Assembly (NCBI GenBank): GCA_030147755.1
Contig: JASBUW010000146.1
Span: forward strand, 1-48,144
Source of the DNA: Parachlamydiaceae bacterium
GTDB lineage: Bacteria > Chlamydiota > Chlamydiia > Chlamydiales > Parachlamydiaceae
Direction: 5' to 3'
DNA: 48,144 bases
Shown here: positions 33,345 through 42,254 of the stretch, piece after piece
Numbering within the stretch: the first letter of the stretch is position 1
Layout: each line of letters begins with the position of its first letter
Made by a program: the position numbers and the translations under genes
Notes under the pieces: generated by a model
Databases searched by the model: none
What the model was told of the DNA's origin: nothing
What the model saw: only the letters and a program-made list of their open reading frames with translations

Positions 33345-34868
33345 CTAATAAGATTTAGCGAAAATGGCGTCTAACGTCGCTTCACGCCCTGTCAGAACAC
33401 ATTTTCCTTGGGTACCGGTTTGCTGCAATGGCAGACAACGAATCGTCACTTTCAATTCTTTGAGCATTTCTTCGGTCGCCGGGTCTCCGCACCACTTCGC
33501 TAGCACAAATCCTCCATGAATTTCGGGTTTTTCTTCATTCTTGGGAGTGAAAAATGCACGCAATTGCTCAAATGTCTCGATATCTCGATAAATATGTGCG
33601 TCGTGATACGCTTTGGCTTGTTGATAATACGTTTTTTGAATGTCTTCTAAAATAGAGGGTACTTGTTCCACCAACTGCTGAATGGGCATTGATTGTTTAT
33701 CTTTATGACTACGATCTCGTCTTGCCACCATGACGGCTTGTGCCTCTAAATCGCGCGGACCCACTTCTAAACGCAAAGGAATGCCTTTTTTAATCCATTC
33801 CCAGGTTTTGTCGCCTCCCCTTTTATCCCGTTTATCTACATGCACCACAACAGGTCGACCATCGAATTGGGCACGTCTTAAATCAGCAGCTAAACGTTCC
33901 ACATAATTCAAGATATCAGCTTCCAATTCTGGTTTAGGAATCACCGGAATAATGACAATATGCTTAGGAGCAATACGTGGAGGTAAACGCAACCCATCAT
34001 CATCTCCATGACACATAATGAGACTTCCAATTAAACGCGTAGTCATCCCCCAAGAAGTCGTGTAGGCATATTCAAGTTGCCCTTCCTTATTACTAAAACG
34101 AATATTAGAAGCTTTAGCAAAATTCTGTCCTAAATAATGCGATGTACAAGATTGCAACGCTTTGCGATCTTGCATCATGGCTTCTAATGTATAAGTGTCC
34201 TCTGCACCCGGAAAACGCTCACCAGGAGACTTCCTTCCTATAATGACAGGAATCGCAATGACGTCTTCCACAATCGTCCGATAGACCTCTAGCATTTTGA
34301 GTGTTTCTTCAACTGCTTCTTCAGGTGTTGCATGAGCTGTATGCCCTTCTTGCCAAAGAAATTCAGTCGTGCGTAAAAAGATCCGCGGACGCATTTCCCA
34401 ACGGACGACATTTGCCCATTGATTGATCAATAAAGGTAAATCGCGATAAGATTCGATCCAACGCGCAAAAGAATCTCCAATAATCGTCTCAGATGTGGGT
34501 CTGACAATTAAAGGTTCTTCTAATTCTCCGACAGGGATCAATTTTCCGTCTTTTTCTTCTAATCGATGGTGGGTGACAACTGCACATTCCTTGGCAAATC
34601 CCTCCACATGAGCAGCTTCTTTTTCAAAGAAACTCAAAGGAATAAATAAAGGAAAATAAGCATTTTCATGACCTGTCGCTTTAATGCGATCGTCTAATTG
34701 ACGCTGAATATTTTCCCAAATCCCATATCCCCAAGGTTTAATCACCATACAGCCACGCACAGGGGCATTTTCTGCTAAATCGGCTGCTTTAATGACTTGT
34801 TGATACCACTCAGGATAGTCTTCTTCTCGCGTAGGACTAATTGCGCTTTTTTCTTTTGTTTTTGTCAT
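33345..34868 (-). CDS. proS: Prolyl-tRNA synthetase, eukaryote/archaeal-like type
   Basis: Charges tRNA-Pro. 507 aa class II synthetase. It starts TREEDYPEWYQQVIKAADLAE and continues with GCMVIKPWGYGIWENIQ, typical of the short archaeal/eukaryotic-like ProRS, not the bacterial type with an editing insertion (about 570 aa). Class II motif 2 appears as VRWEMRPRIFLRTTEFLWQEGHTAHA and motif 3 in GDDDGLRLPPRIAP. The anticodon-binding domain and a C-terminal Cys-containing zinc-like domain follow (KWCGDPATEE). It appears complete. From memory, Chlamydiaceae use the bacterial form, so this gene may have been exchanged. Confidence 0.93.
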   Translation of the reverse strand: MTKTKEKSAISPTREEDYPEWYQQVIKAADLAENAPVRGCMVIKPWGYGIWENIQRQLDDRIKATGHENAYFPLFIPLSFFEKEAAHVEGFAKECAVVTHHRLEEKDGKLIPVGELEEPLIVRPTSETIIGDSFARWIESYRDLPLLINQWANVVRWEMRPRIFLRTTEFLWQEGHTAHATPEEAVEETLKMLEVYRTIVEDVIAIPVIIGRKSPGERFPGAEDTYTLEAMMQDRKALQSCTSHYLGQNFAKASNIRFSNKEGQLEYAYTTSWGMTTRLIGSLIMCHGDDDGLRLPPRIAPKHIVIIPVIPKPELEADILNYVERLAADLRRAQFDGRPVVVHVDKRDKRGGDKTWEWIKKGIPLRLEVGPRDLEAQAVMVARRDRSHKDKQSMPIQQLVEQVPSILEDIQKTYYQQAKAYHDAHIYRDIETFEQLRAFFTPKNEEKPEIHGGFVLAKWCGDPATEEMLKELKVTIRCLPLQQTGTQGKCVLTGREATLDAIFAKSY

Positions 34869-34943
34869 GTGCTCATCTCAATTGCTAGTTTTTGCATAAA
34901 GCAAGTAGTATACAGAATTAAGCATTCGAAATACAGCGAGAAA

Positions 34944-35606
34944 TTAATCGACAAAAGATATCTGGCCTTCCTTATTAAAAATAATAGAACGTATTTGTCC
35001 ATTGGGATAAATCATTTTACCTCTTTCATCTTTCTTATCATTTTGATAAGTGCCCTCAATGATTTTTCCCTTATAATGATGGATAAATGGACCATGCCGC
35101 TTATTATGGACAAAAGTTCCTTCTCTTATCCCACCATTAGGATATTGATGGATAAAAGGACCTTCTTTTTGATGATTTTGATAAGTTCCCTTAACGACCT
35201 TCCCATTCAAATAAGTACAAGTAAAAGGACCTTCTCTTTTATTATTTCTGTAAACCCCTTCTCTCACTGTCCCATTTAAATAGGTGTATTTAAATGGGCC
35301 TTCTTTTATCCCTCGCTTAAAAGTTTCTTCCCTTACTACTCCATTAGGATAAATTCGCTTAAAAACTCCCTCTCTTTTTTTACCTCTATAAAATCCTTCT
35401 ATAATCGAGCCATCAGACAATATTTTCTTAAAAGGCTTAAGTTTTTTAGCTTTAAAACAACAATGAGAAACATAAACAAATGCTATACAAGCCAAAATAG
35501 CTAAAACAAGGAGGGTGATTTTCTTTTGCCGAGGAGAAATATGTTGCCAGTTATCATAAAATTGATAAAAGGAAAAGGAGACATAACTTGAAAAATGAAT
35601 ATTCAA
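34944..35606 (-). CDS. Membrane-anchored MORN repeat protein
   Basis: 220 aa; the only available start is TTG at 35606, with AGG upstream. Residues 1-26, QKKIT (27-31) and one transmembrane helix (about 31-48) match the N-terminal module of the LRR and TPR proteins in this window, which supports the TTG start. From about residue 60 there are about seven MORN-type repeats of 20-24 residues (GxYxNxKREGPFxxxYLNGxVxEGT pattern). MORN repeats bind lipids or proteins and are common in host-directed proteins. No enzyme domain. Confidence 0.85.
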   Translation of the reverse strand: MNIHFSSYVSFSFYQFYDNWQHISPRQKKITLLVLAILACIAFVYVSHCCFKAKKLKPFKKILSDGSIIEGFYRGKKREGVFKRIYPNGVVREETFKRGIKEGPFKYTYLNGTVREGVYRNNKREGPFTCTYLNGKVVKGTYQNHQKEGPFIHQYPNGGIREGTFVHNKRHGPFIHHYKGKIIEGTYQNDKKDERGKMIYPNGQIRSIIFNKEGQISFVD

Positions 35607-35684
35607 ATAGCCTACAGCGTTAAAATTTATTTTTATAGTAATACAAGTCTTTTAAAAAGTAAAATTTAATTACTTATCAAGCAT

Positions 35685-36488
35685 TTATATCAACATATCC
35701 TTTGCTATCGCTTGTTCAATAGCTACCTGTAGGCTAGCTTCCGCTGCAAAATTACGTGGGTAAGATTGATTTTCAATCGCAATCACAGGTCGTATATGCA
35801 TCAAACTATTACAGAGATAAAAACTTGTACCTGCTGTTAATTGATTTAATTTCATTTGTACAAAATGAATAGGAAAAGGTGCATATTCAATCAATTTTTG
35901 TAAAAGAATGCCTTTTAAATAAGGCAATTGCTGATCAGGAATCCAACATCCTTGTTCATTGATCCAAAATATATTCGCACAACCCGTTTCCAATAGAAAT
36001 CCTTCTCTTGTGGTTGTGATAGCATCTACATGTCCTTGCCGTTGACCATAGGCACGTACATGAAGATGGTCCAAGTAAGCTAAAGTTTTCATATGTGCTA
36101 AAGGACTTTCTAAGGGATAAGGAAATACAGCTAGAGAACAGGATTTGCCCAAAGTATCCTGATAAGGGTGCAAGGTCATGCAGATATTTCCCATTTTATT
36201 TTCTTCTTGTAAAGTGATGATGATTTTCAACCGCCATGTGCCTTTCTCTGCTTGATTGCGTTGAATGAGCTCTTGAATCCATTGTGATTCCAAAGAAGGT
36301 AAAGAAAAATGAAGCGCATGCGCTTGTGCTCGTAAACGCTGAAAATGGGCTTGATAAAATTCGCATTTTCCTTCATGCACACGCACCGTGGTAAAAATGC
36401 CTTCTCCAAATAAAAAACCGCGATCTGTCACCGTAATTTTGGCTTCTTTTTCTAAATAAAATTGTCCATTTAAAAAGACCCAAAGCAT
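35685..36488 (-). CDS. pabC: Class IV aminotransferase, probable aminodeoxychorismate lyase
   Basis: 267 aa PLP enzyme of fold type IV. TVTDRGFLFGEGIFTTVRVHEG is the family N-terminus. The PLP Lys is in HMKTLAYLDHLHVRAYG near residue 133, and FLLETGCANIFWI matches the phosphate-binding region. As it lies 3 bp after pabB, the likely reaction is cleavage of aminodeoxychorismate to p-aminobenzoate and pyruvate for folate. The class also includes branched-chain and D-amino acid aminotransferases; position decides. Confidence 0.82.
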   Translation of the reverse strand: MLWVFLNGQFYLEKEAKITVTDRGFLFGEGIFTTVRVHEGKCEFYQAHFQRLRAQAHALHFSLPSLESQWIQELIQRNQAEKGTWRLKIIITLQEENKMGNICMTLHPYQDTLGKSCSLAVFPYPLESPLAHMKTLAYLDHLHVRAYGQRQGHVDAITTTREGFLLETGCANIFWINEQGCWIPDQQLPYLKGILLQKLIEYAPFPIHFVQMKLNQLTAGTSFYLCNSLMHIRPVIAIENQSYPRNFAAEASLQVAIEQAIAKDMLI

Positions 36489-36491
36489 GTG

Positions 36492-37883
36492 CTAATTCCG
36501 TAGTAAATGAAAGAGTGAAGCCCCTTTGAACAACGTCTCTTGGTATTCTTGTTCAGGATCAGAATCAAAAACAATCCCGCTCCCTAATTGTAAAGAGCAA
36601 GATTGATCTTCTAGCACTAGTGTACGAATCGCAATATTGAGATCAAAGTCACCTTGTCCAGTCACATAACCGATAGAGCCAGTATAAATTCCTCTGGCAT
36701 GCGTTTCTAGCTCATGAATGATTTCCATGGCGCGCAATTTAGGGCATCCTGTGATCGATCCGCCAGGAAAAGTAGAACGTATCATTTCCAAAACAGTTAA
36801 ATCTGATTTAGCTTGTGAACAAATGATAGATAACAAATGAAAGACATTTGTATACGCTTCACAACGCCATAAATCTTTAACAACGACGCTTCCAATTTCA
36901 CTGATTTTACTTAAATCATTACGCATGAGATCTGTAATCATGAGTAGTTCTGCTCGTTCTTTAGGAGAAGCCAATAAGCGTGCTTTGAGTTCTTGATCTT
37001 CTTCTACACTATTTCCACGCCGTATTGTACCTTTAATAGGACGTGTTTCTAATGCATGCCCCCTTTTGCATAAAAAGCGTTCAGGAGATGTCGACACAAT
37101 GCTTCTATTGCCCTGGCGAAAATAAGCAGAAAAAGGCGCCGGATTAATCTGCGACATGTGTTGAAACACAGAGAAGGGATGCTGAACAGGTGGAAAACGA
37201 AAAACTTGAGAAAGATTCACTTGATAGATTTCCCCTGCTCGAATCCATTCTTGAGCTTGTTGGACATGTCTAATATAAGCTGCTTGTGTTGTAGAAGGCT
37301 CCGGAAAATCGGCAGAAGCAGAAAAATTTTTCACTCTTGTCTGAGGCGGCAAAGTTTTCAAAAATGCGCGCCAGGCTTGCTCTGTGGTTAAACGTTTTAA
37401 CCAAGTGTGCGCTTGTGCATCTAGACATTCATCAGCAAAAGAAGCGATCTGAATAGTCGCTTGATGAGACGCGTGATCCACGATCACCACAAGGGCACAA
37501 CGCTGCCAATAAGCATCAGGAATCGCGCTGGGACGATAAGGCAGTTTTTTATCAAAATCTGCATATGCTCCCATTCCATAGCCTAACCAGCCAAAAGCAA
37601 AAGCATGTGGATCATGAGCAAGCGCACTAAAAAAATGGGTGTGTAATCTTTCCCAAGGATTAGCCACCTGCAACACTTGCTGAGAATGTGCATGCTGCAA
37701 GAGGAGTTGTTGATCATAAACAGTCACAGTTTGAAAAGGAAATAACCCCAAAAAAGAGCGTTGAGCGGAATCAAAATTCCCTCCCGAATAAAGTAAGCAT
37801 GTTCCCGGCCATTCTGCAAAATAATTAGCAACAGCCAATAAATCAATGGGTGAAAAGGAAGTTAAGGTTAGGTGTTGGTACAT
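36492..37883 (-). CDS. pabB: Aminodeoxychorismate synthase component I
   Basis: 463 aa chorismate-binding enzyme that makes 4-amino-4-deoxychorismate. The PIKGT motif (in TRPIKGTIRRG) carries the Lys that separates PabB from anthranilate synthase. Other motifs are LMITDLMRNDLSKI, STFPGGSITGCPKLRAMEII and YTGSIGYV, all in the C-terminal chorismate-binding domain. The glutaminase partner PabA is not in this window. It is followed directly by pabC. A 48-bp perfect palindrome separates it from yebC upstream. From memory, Chlamydiaceae lack this route and use the CADD protein for pABA. Confidence 0.93.
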   Translation of the reverse strand: MYQHLTLTSFSPIDLLAVANYFAEWPGTCLLYSGGNFDSAQRSFLGLFPFQTVTVYDQQLLLQHAHSQQVLQVANPWERLHTHFFSALAHDPHAFAFGWLGYGMGAYADFDKKLPYRPSAIPDAYWQRCALVVIVDHASHQATIQIASFADECLDAQAHTWLKRLTTEQAWRAFLKTLPPQTRVKNFSASADFPEPSTTQAAYIRHVQQAQEWIRAGEIYQVNLSQVFRFPPVQHPFSVFQHMSQINPAPFSAYFRQGNRSIVSTSPERFLCKRGHALETRPIKGTIRRGNSVEEDQELKARLLASPKERAELLMITDLMRNDLSKISEIGSVVVKDLWRCEAYTNVFHLLSIICSQAKSDLTVLEMIRSTFPGGSITGCPKLRAMEIIHELETHARGIYTGSIGYVTGQGDFDLNIAIRTLVLEDQSCSLQLGSGIVFDSDPEQEYQETLFKGASLFHLLRN

Positions 37884-37931
37884 GTTTAGGAATTCTCATC
37901 AGAAGCGTAAGAATCTAAAAATACTGCCCAT

Positions 37932-38041
37932 GGTAATACGCGAAGCGTTTGGAGTGCGAAGGCCCTCCTTCGCTTTCATGAAAGGCGCCTCATATGAAAG
38001 CGAAGGAGGGCCTTCGCACTCCAAACGCTTCGCGTATTACC
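37932..38041. repeat. Perfect 48-bp palindrome K (TAATACGCGAAGCG family)
   Basis: 37932-37979 is the exact reverse complement of 37994-38041, with a 14-nt loop. It contains ACGCGAAGCGTTTGGAGTGCGAAGG, whose half-copies end ftsY (4384) and lie at the window end (48074). It follows the yebC stop and precedes pabB, both on the minus strand, so it is a plausible terminator or boundary. Confidence 0.93.
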
Positions 38042-38054
38042 AGGGAAGGTGTTG

Positions 38055-38795
38055 TTAAGAAGCCTCCTGCAATTCATCAGGAATCTTCATATTGTGATAG
38101 ACAGCATCCACATCTTCTAATTCTTCCAGCCAGTCAATTAAGGCGAGATTTTCTTTTGCTGTCTCCACATCACATTCTACATACGATTTAGGGATCATTT
38201 CGAGTTCAGCCTCATCGCAAGCAAATCCTAAGTGATTAATAGCTTCTTTCACTGTATAAAGATCCGCAGGATCTGTCGTGACAATGAACGCTTCATCTGT
38301 TGCTTCAAAGTCTTCTGCACCGGCTTCTGAAGCAGCTAAGAACAATTCATCTTCAATAGCATTCTTTTTAGCCACTTGAATAACACCCTTACGATCAAAG
38401 TTGAAAGCGACTGCACCTGGACTCGCAATAGTGCCTCCCCTCTTATTGGTGGCAATACGCATTTCAGACGCAATGCGATTTTTATTATCTGTCATCACAT
38501 CAATAATTAACCCGACACCCCCATGTCCATACAATTCATAGGTTAGCTCATGGTAATCGGCTTGATCAGCACTTGCGGCTTTCTTAATATTGCGTTCAAC
38601 ATTTTCATTGGGCATATTAGCAGCACGTGCTTTTTGTACAGCTAAGCGCAAACGTGGATTAGCTTTAGGATCCGGTCCTCCTAGCTTTGCCGCACTAATA
38701 ATTTCTTTAGCAATGCGTGAGAAAATCTTTCCCTTTTTAGCATCCGCTCTTCCTTTGCGATGCTTAGTATTTGCCCATTTACTATGACCAGCCAT
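38055..38795 (-). CDS. yebC: YebC/PmpR family protein
   Basis: 246 aa, usual length. It begins MAGHSKWANTKHRKGRADA and has NIKKAASAD, GGVGLIIDVMTDNKNRIASE and MIPKSYVECD. The family includes DNA-binding regulators and, in more recent work, ribosome-associated factors that relieve stalling at proline-rich stretches. AGGACA precedes the ATG. It is part of a run with a SprT-like gene, GNAT and prfB. The yebC-acetyltransferase-prfB order is, as I recall, kept in Chlamydia. Confidence 0.96.
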   Translation of the reverse strand: MAGHSKWANTKHRKGRADAKKGKIFSRIAKEIISAAKLGGPDPKANPRLRLAVQKARAANMPNENVERNIKKAASADQADYHELTYELYGHGGVGLIIDVMTDNKNRIASEMRIATNKRGGTIASPGAVAFNFDRKGVIQVAKKNAIEDELFLAASEAGAEDFEATDEAFIVTTDPADLYTVKEAINHLGFACDEAELEMIPKSYVECDVETAKENLALIDWLEELEDVDAVYHNMKIPDELQEAS

Positions 38796-38806
38796 AAAGT
38801 GTCCTG

Positions 38807-39487
38807 TTAATAAGATGCATGGAATAAATAATGTTGATTATCGCGAATCCATTGCTGTGCTAGCTTGAAATATTTAAATTCTTGTTCACGCTCTTTAAAT
38901 TCTTTGCTGTGGATATGTTTTTGCCCTTTCTCATCGACATAAGTGGGACACACATAATGCAACATTTCGTGATAGACCACATACGCCACGAAGTAATCTG
39001 GAAAGCGTTTATTATCCAGTAAACGATTAATTTTAATCAATCGCAACGGGTCATGGAAAAGACCAAAGGTCACACGATTGCAACTGCGTCGTCGACCATG
39101 TCCAAACCAGGTAATATGTAAATCTAGTGCGCCGTCAAAATAATTGCGGTTTAAATAATGATAGATCTTTTGCAGATCATAGACGCGCCCTTTTGTCTCC
39201 AATTTAGATAAATCTAATTCATGCGAATAATCTAATTGCTGCAAATTGTGTTCAATATACGCTTTAATGCTGGGAGCCAGCTTTCTATCTTTTCCTTTTA
39301 AATAACAAGCCAACGCTTGCATCACATTGCGTGGAGCTTGCAAAAACATGCGGTGCAGGGAAACTCTGGTACAATCAGGTGCCCATTTGACACTCAACAT
39401 CGTTGAGCGGTTATCATTAATTTTTAAACGCAGTTTAATTCCTGCGCTATTTTCTAATTTTTCCTGAAATATTAAAGCGTTTCGCAT
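38807..39487 (-). CDS. SprT-like zinc metallopeptidase-family protein
   Basis: 226 aa. HEMLH at 173-177 with a downstream His near 191-193 (KHIHSKEF) gives the SprT-like zinc site. The preceding LNRNYFDGALDLHITW block (about residues 112-127) is the typical start of the SprT domain. The N-terminal 100 residues are less conserved. There is no signal peptide, so it acts in the cytoplasm. Roles in this family range from DNA-protein crosslink repair to unknown. It lies 17 bp after the GNAT gene and 11 bp before yebC, suggesting co-transcription. Confidence 0.8.
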   Translation of the reverse strand: MRNALIFQEKLENSAGIKLRLKINDNRSTMLSVKWAPDCTRVSLHRMFLQAPRNVMQALACYLKGKDRKLAPSIKAYIEHNLQQLDYSHELDLSKLETKGRVYDLQKIYHYLNRNYFDGALDLHITWFGHGRRRSCNRVTFGLFHDPLRLIKINRLLDNKRFPDYFVAYVVYHEMLHYVCPTYVDEKGQKHIHSKEFKEREQEFKYFKLAQQWIRDNQHYLFHASY

Positions 39488-39503
39488 ATCTAAAACCTAA
39501 TAG

Positions 39504-40010
39504 TTAAAGAAAACGTTCCATAAAAACACGTCCAACATAACCCTCTTTTTCTTTCATCCACGAATCTTGCCGACCAAACTCTTTAAATCCAAATCGCTGA
39601 TAAAGTTTAATAGCTGGATTGCCAGCACACACTTGAAGGTGAATCAGCTCAATTTTAAATTTCTCCTTAGCCAAATGCATGACACTATTTAATAAGTAAC
39701 TGCCAATCCCTTGATTGCGATATTGTTCTCCTATAATAATCCCAAATTCACATTGATGAGCTAAGTTGCGATAAGGTTGCAGATACAAAGTGGCTAATCC
39801 ACAAGGAACGCCATCTTTTAATATGGTTAGACTGCATTTGTAACGATAAAAGGCAATCCACCGCATCACAGCATCATCAATTTCGATTTCATCTTGCATC
39901 GGAAACCACTGAAGCGTGGAAGGTTCCATCAGCCATGCTTTTAAATATTTTGCATCTTCATTTTCTGTGTAACGAACTTGTATTCCTGGCGGAACTTGTG
40001 GTTGACTCAT
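39504..40010 (-). CDS. GNAT family N-acetyltransferase
   Basis: 168 aa. The acetyl-CoA-binding signature RNQGIGSYLL (about residues 96-105) and the closing GNPAIKLYQRFGFKEFGR block are clear, so this is a RimJ/RimI-like acetyltransferase. Its start overlaps the prfB stop as TAATG, indicating coupling. The substrate is unknown; proximity to prfB hints at ribosome or release factor modification but does not prove it. Confidence 0.88.
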   Translation of the reverse strand: MSQPQVPPGIQVRYTENEDAKYLKAWLMEPSTLQWFPMQDEIEIDDAVMRWIAFYRYKCSLTILKDGVPCGLATLYLQPYRNLAHQCEFGIIIGEQYRNQGIGSYLLNSVMHLAKEKFKIELIHLQVCAGNPAIKLYQRFGFKEFGRQDSWMKEKEGYVGRVFMERFL

Positions 40011-41105
40011 TAACCAAACTCCTTTAAATAGGCATTGACAAACTCATCAATTTCGCCATCCATGACGGCTTGTATATTTCCTGACTCTACTTTTGTGCGT
40101 GTGTCTTTCACCAATGTATAAGGTTGAAACACATAATTGCGGATTTGACTTCCCCACGCATTGTCTTTCTTTTCCCCTTTCAGTGCATTAATCGCTTGTT
40201 CGCGTTCTAACACCTCTAACTCATACAACTTGGAACGCAACATCTGAAAGCATGTTTCTTTGTTCTGTACTTGACTACGTTGCGTCTGACAAGAAACTAT
40301 AATTCCTGTCGGCACGTGCGTCAAACGCACAGCAGAATCTGTTTTATTGACGTGCTGTCCTCCTGCTCCGGAGGCTCTAAAAGTATCTGTTCGCACATCT
40401 TCCGGTCGTATTTCAATCTGGATATCATCTGTAATTTCTGGAGTCACATCAATCGAAGCGAAACTTGTATGTCGTTTGGCATTGCTATCAAAAGGGGAAA
40501 TCCGCACTAAACGATGCACGCCTTTTTCTGCTTTGGAGTAGCCGTAAGCAAATGCCCCTTGAAATTTCAAGGTGATGCTTTTTAGCCCGACAACATCTCC
40601 TTCCACAAAATCGACCGTTTCAACTTTCCACCCTCGCTTCGCAGCCCAGCGCTGATACATGCGTGAAAGCATTTGCGCCCAGTCACACGCTTCTGTTCCG
40701 CCTGCCCCGGAGTTAATCGTCAAGTAGCACGCCTTATTATCCATTTCACCAGACAGCATTCTGCGCACTTCCAGATCGCTCAATGTCTTTTCAATCTGAT
40801 CTAAACTGTCTAATAACTCTTGGATGAGAGCTTGCTCATCTGCTTCATAGGCCTCTGGCAATAACGATTTGACATCTTCAAACTGTTTTTTCAGCTCTTG
40901 ATAAGGAACAGTCCATGCGCGTAGTTGATTACATTCATTAATCACCAGTTGAGCTTGATCGGCATTTTGCCAAAAATCCGTCCCCTCCATGAGAGTCTCT
41001 AATTCTTTTACACGTGCTTCCTTCGAAGCCAAGTCAAAGATACCTCCACATATGAAGCACACGCTCTTCTATTTCTTTCAAACGCATCTGTGTTTCGTTA
41101 TTCAT
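40010..41105 (-). CDS. prfB: Peptide chain release factor 2, with programmed +1 frameshift
   Basis: Recognises UGA and UAA stops. The reading starts at ATG 41105 (GAGGA just upstream), gives 23 residues ending in MWRYL, meets an in-frame TGA at 41036-41034, then shifts +1 into the main frame at DLASKEARV. Total is about 364 aa, as in E. coli. The shift site reads GGAGG-TAT-CTT-TGA-C, the classic autoregulatory signal. The main frame has SPF (anticodon-like motif, in RISPFDSNAKRH) and GGQ (in ASGAGGQHVNKTDSAVR). It is not a pseudogene. It heads the prfB-GNAT-SprT-yebC run. Confidence 0.96.
41033..41047 (-). promoter_or_regulatory. prfB: prfB +1 frameshift signal
   Basis: On the minus strand GGAGG (41047-41043), TAT, CTT (41039-41037), TGA (41036-41034), C. 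The internal Shine-Dalgarno, slippery CTT and weak TGAC context are the standard elements by which RF2 controls its own synthesis. Confidence 0.93.
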
Positions 41106-41231
41106 AAAATCCTCGGTTATGATTCATGCAAATAGAAATAATTTAACGGTTTAGAACATAAAAGTCAAAGCTATAAGCGCTAAATCACATCTTCATTTTT
41201 AATCATTATTAATTATAAATTATAAAACAAA

Positions 41232-42254
41232 TTAACTATATTGATGGTTTTTTAAATCAAAATAAATTGCATTTAGTTTAGTATAAAGTTTCTCAGCTGC
41301 TTTAGGGCTAGTAGATGTTCCGTGATCTGCAAAATGTTCGATTAAATTAACAAGGATCGTTTTTAAAGGCTGAGGTCCATCCTTTGTGGGAATAGTTAAT
41401 TTGGAATCTACGTCAGCTAAAATTGCGACTAAATGAACGTAATTAAAAGCCAATTGACCCTGGTCAAGCAAAATAGAGTCTTTTGCTAAGTCTGTTACTA
41501 ATGTGCTTTGCTGAGAGTCAATAGCAGCTTTTTTGCAAAGATTTGTAAATATTTGTAAAGCTTCATCTTCGACTTGAGAAACGGTTTTCTCCTTTGCAAA
41601 TGAAGAAACACTCACGTTTAAGATATGCTTGCCCTCTGCACCTTTAAGTCTAGTTTCAATAGTATGAAAAAGTCTAACTCGGTATACTTCCCATTGACGG
41701 GGGCGGTACTCTTTTTGTGCCGTATCAATGAAAGCTCTTTTTTGCTCATGTCTAATATCTAATAAATCTGAAATCTTATCTTCTACGATTTCTAACAACT
41801 TTGTTTTATTAACCTTCAAAATCACTAAATTTTCATCAACAACAAACTTATTATTAAAAATTTGTTTAATAATATCAATAGATTTTGATTTTAATTTTGA
41901 TTGATTCTCGATTGTTAATATATTTGATAAATTAATATCAGTAATTATTTTATCTCTTAAAAGATTTATATTAATAGATTGTTTATTTTTATCGTTAAAC
42001 TTCTCCAAAATGAAATTTAATTCGATCATATTTTTATATAGATTTCTATTCAACAATATAGTTCCATCGATATTAATTTCAGTATCGATGATTTTATTTG
42101 TAATTTTTTTTAAATTATAACTATTACATCCTATAAAAGCTTTAAAACGACGCCATGTTGTCTTTTCTACAATTTCAAGTTTATCTTCCTTTAATCTCAA
42201 CATTTTACTTGAAGTAATCTCTTGTTGAGCTAATTGATTGATATTTATACTCAT
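41232..42254 (-). CDS. Hypothetical protein with AT-rich N-terminal half
   Basis: 340 aa, no family recognised. Residues 1-150 are very rich in Ile, Asn and Lys, and the DNA there is clearly more AT-rich than its neighbours; residues 150-340 have ordinary composition and helical character (DIRHEQKRAFIDTAQKEYRPRQ, PQPLKTILVNLIEHFADHG). There is no signal peptide or membrane helix. The C-terminal half has the look of a cytosolic eukaryotic-style regulatory helical domain, but I cannot name it. A recent acquisition or effector is possible. Start at 42254 has no clear ribosome site. Confidence 0.65.
   Translation of the reverse strand: MSININQLAQQEITSSKMLRLKEDKLEIVEKTTWRRFKAFIGCNSYNLKKITNKIIDTEINIDGTILLNRNLYKNMIELNFILEKFNDKNKQSININLLRDKIITDINLSNILTIENQSKLKSKSIDIIKQIFNNKFVVDENLVILKVNKTKLLEIVEDKISDLLDIRHEQKRAFIDTAQKEYRPRQWEVYRVRLFHTIETRLKGAEGKHILNVSVSSFAKEKTVSQVEDEALQIFTNLCKKAAIDSQQSTLVTDLAKDSILLDQGQLAFNYVHLVAILADVDSKLTIPTKDGPQPLKTILVNLIEHFADHGTSTSPKAAEKLYTKLNAIYFDLKNHQYS

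Noticed and set aside
36227..36409. Short open frames antisense to pabC and other genes
   Set aside because: They overlap well-supported genes on the opposite strand or in other frames, lack ribosome sites and have no recognisable motifs.
40010..41105. In-frame TGA near the start of prfB taken as a broken gene
   Set aside because: The surrounding GGAGG-TATCTTTGAC is the known programmed frameshift signal of RF2, so the gene is intact.
41106..41231. Possible tRNA in the gap upstream of prfB
   Set aside because: No T-loop GTTCRA motif, acceptor stem or CCA end could be found; AT-rich spacer only.
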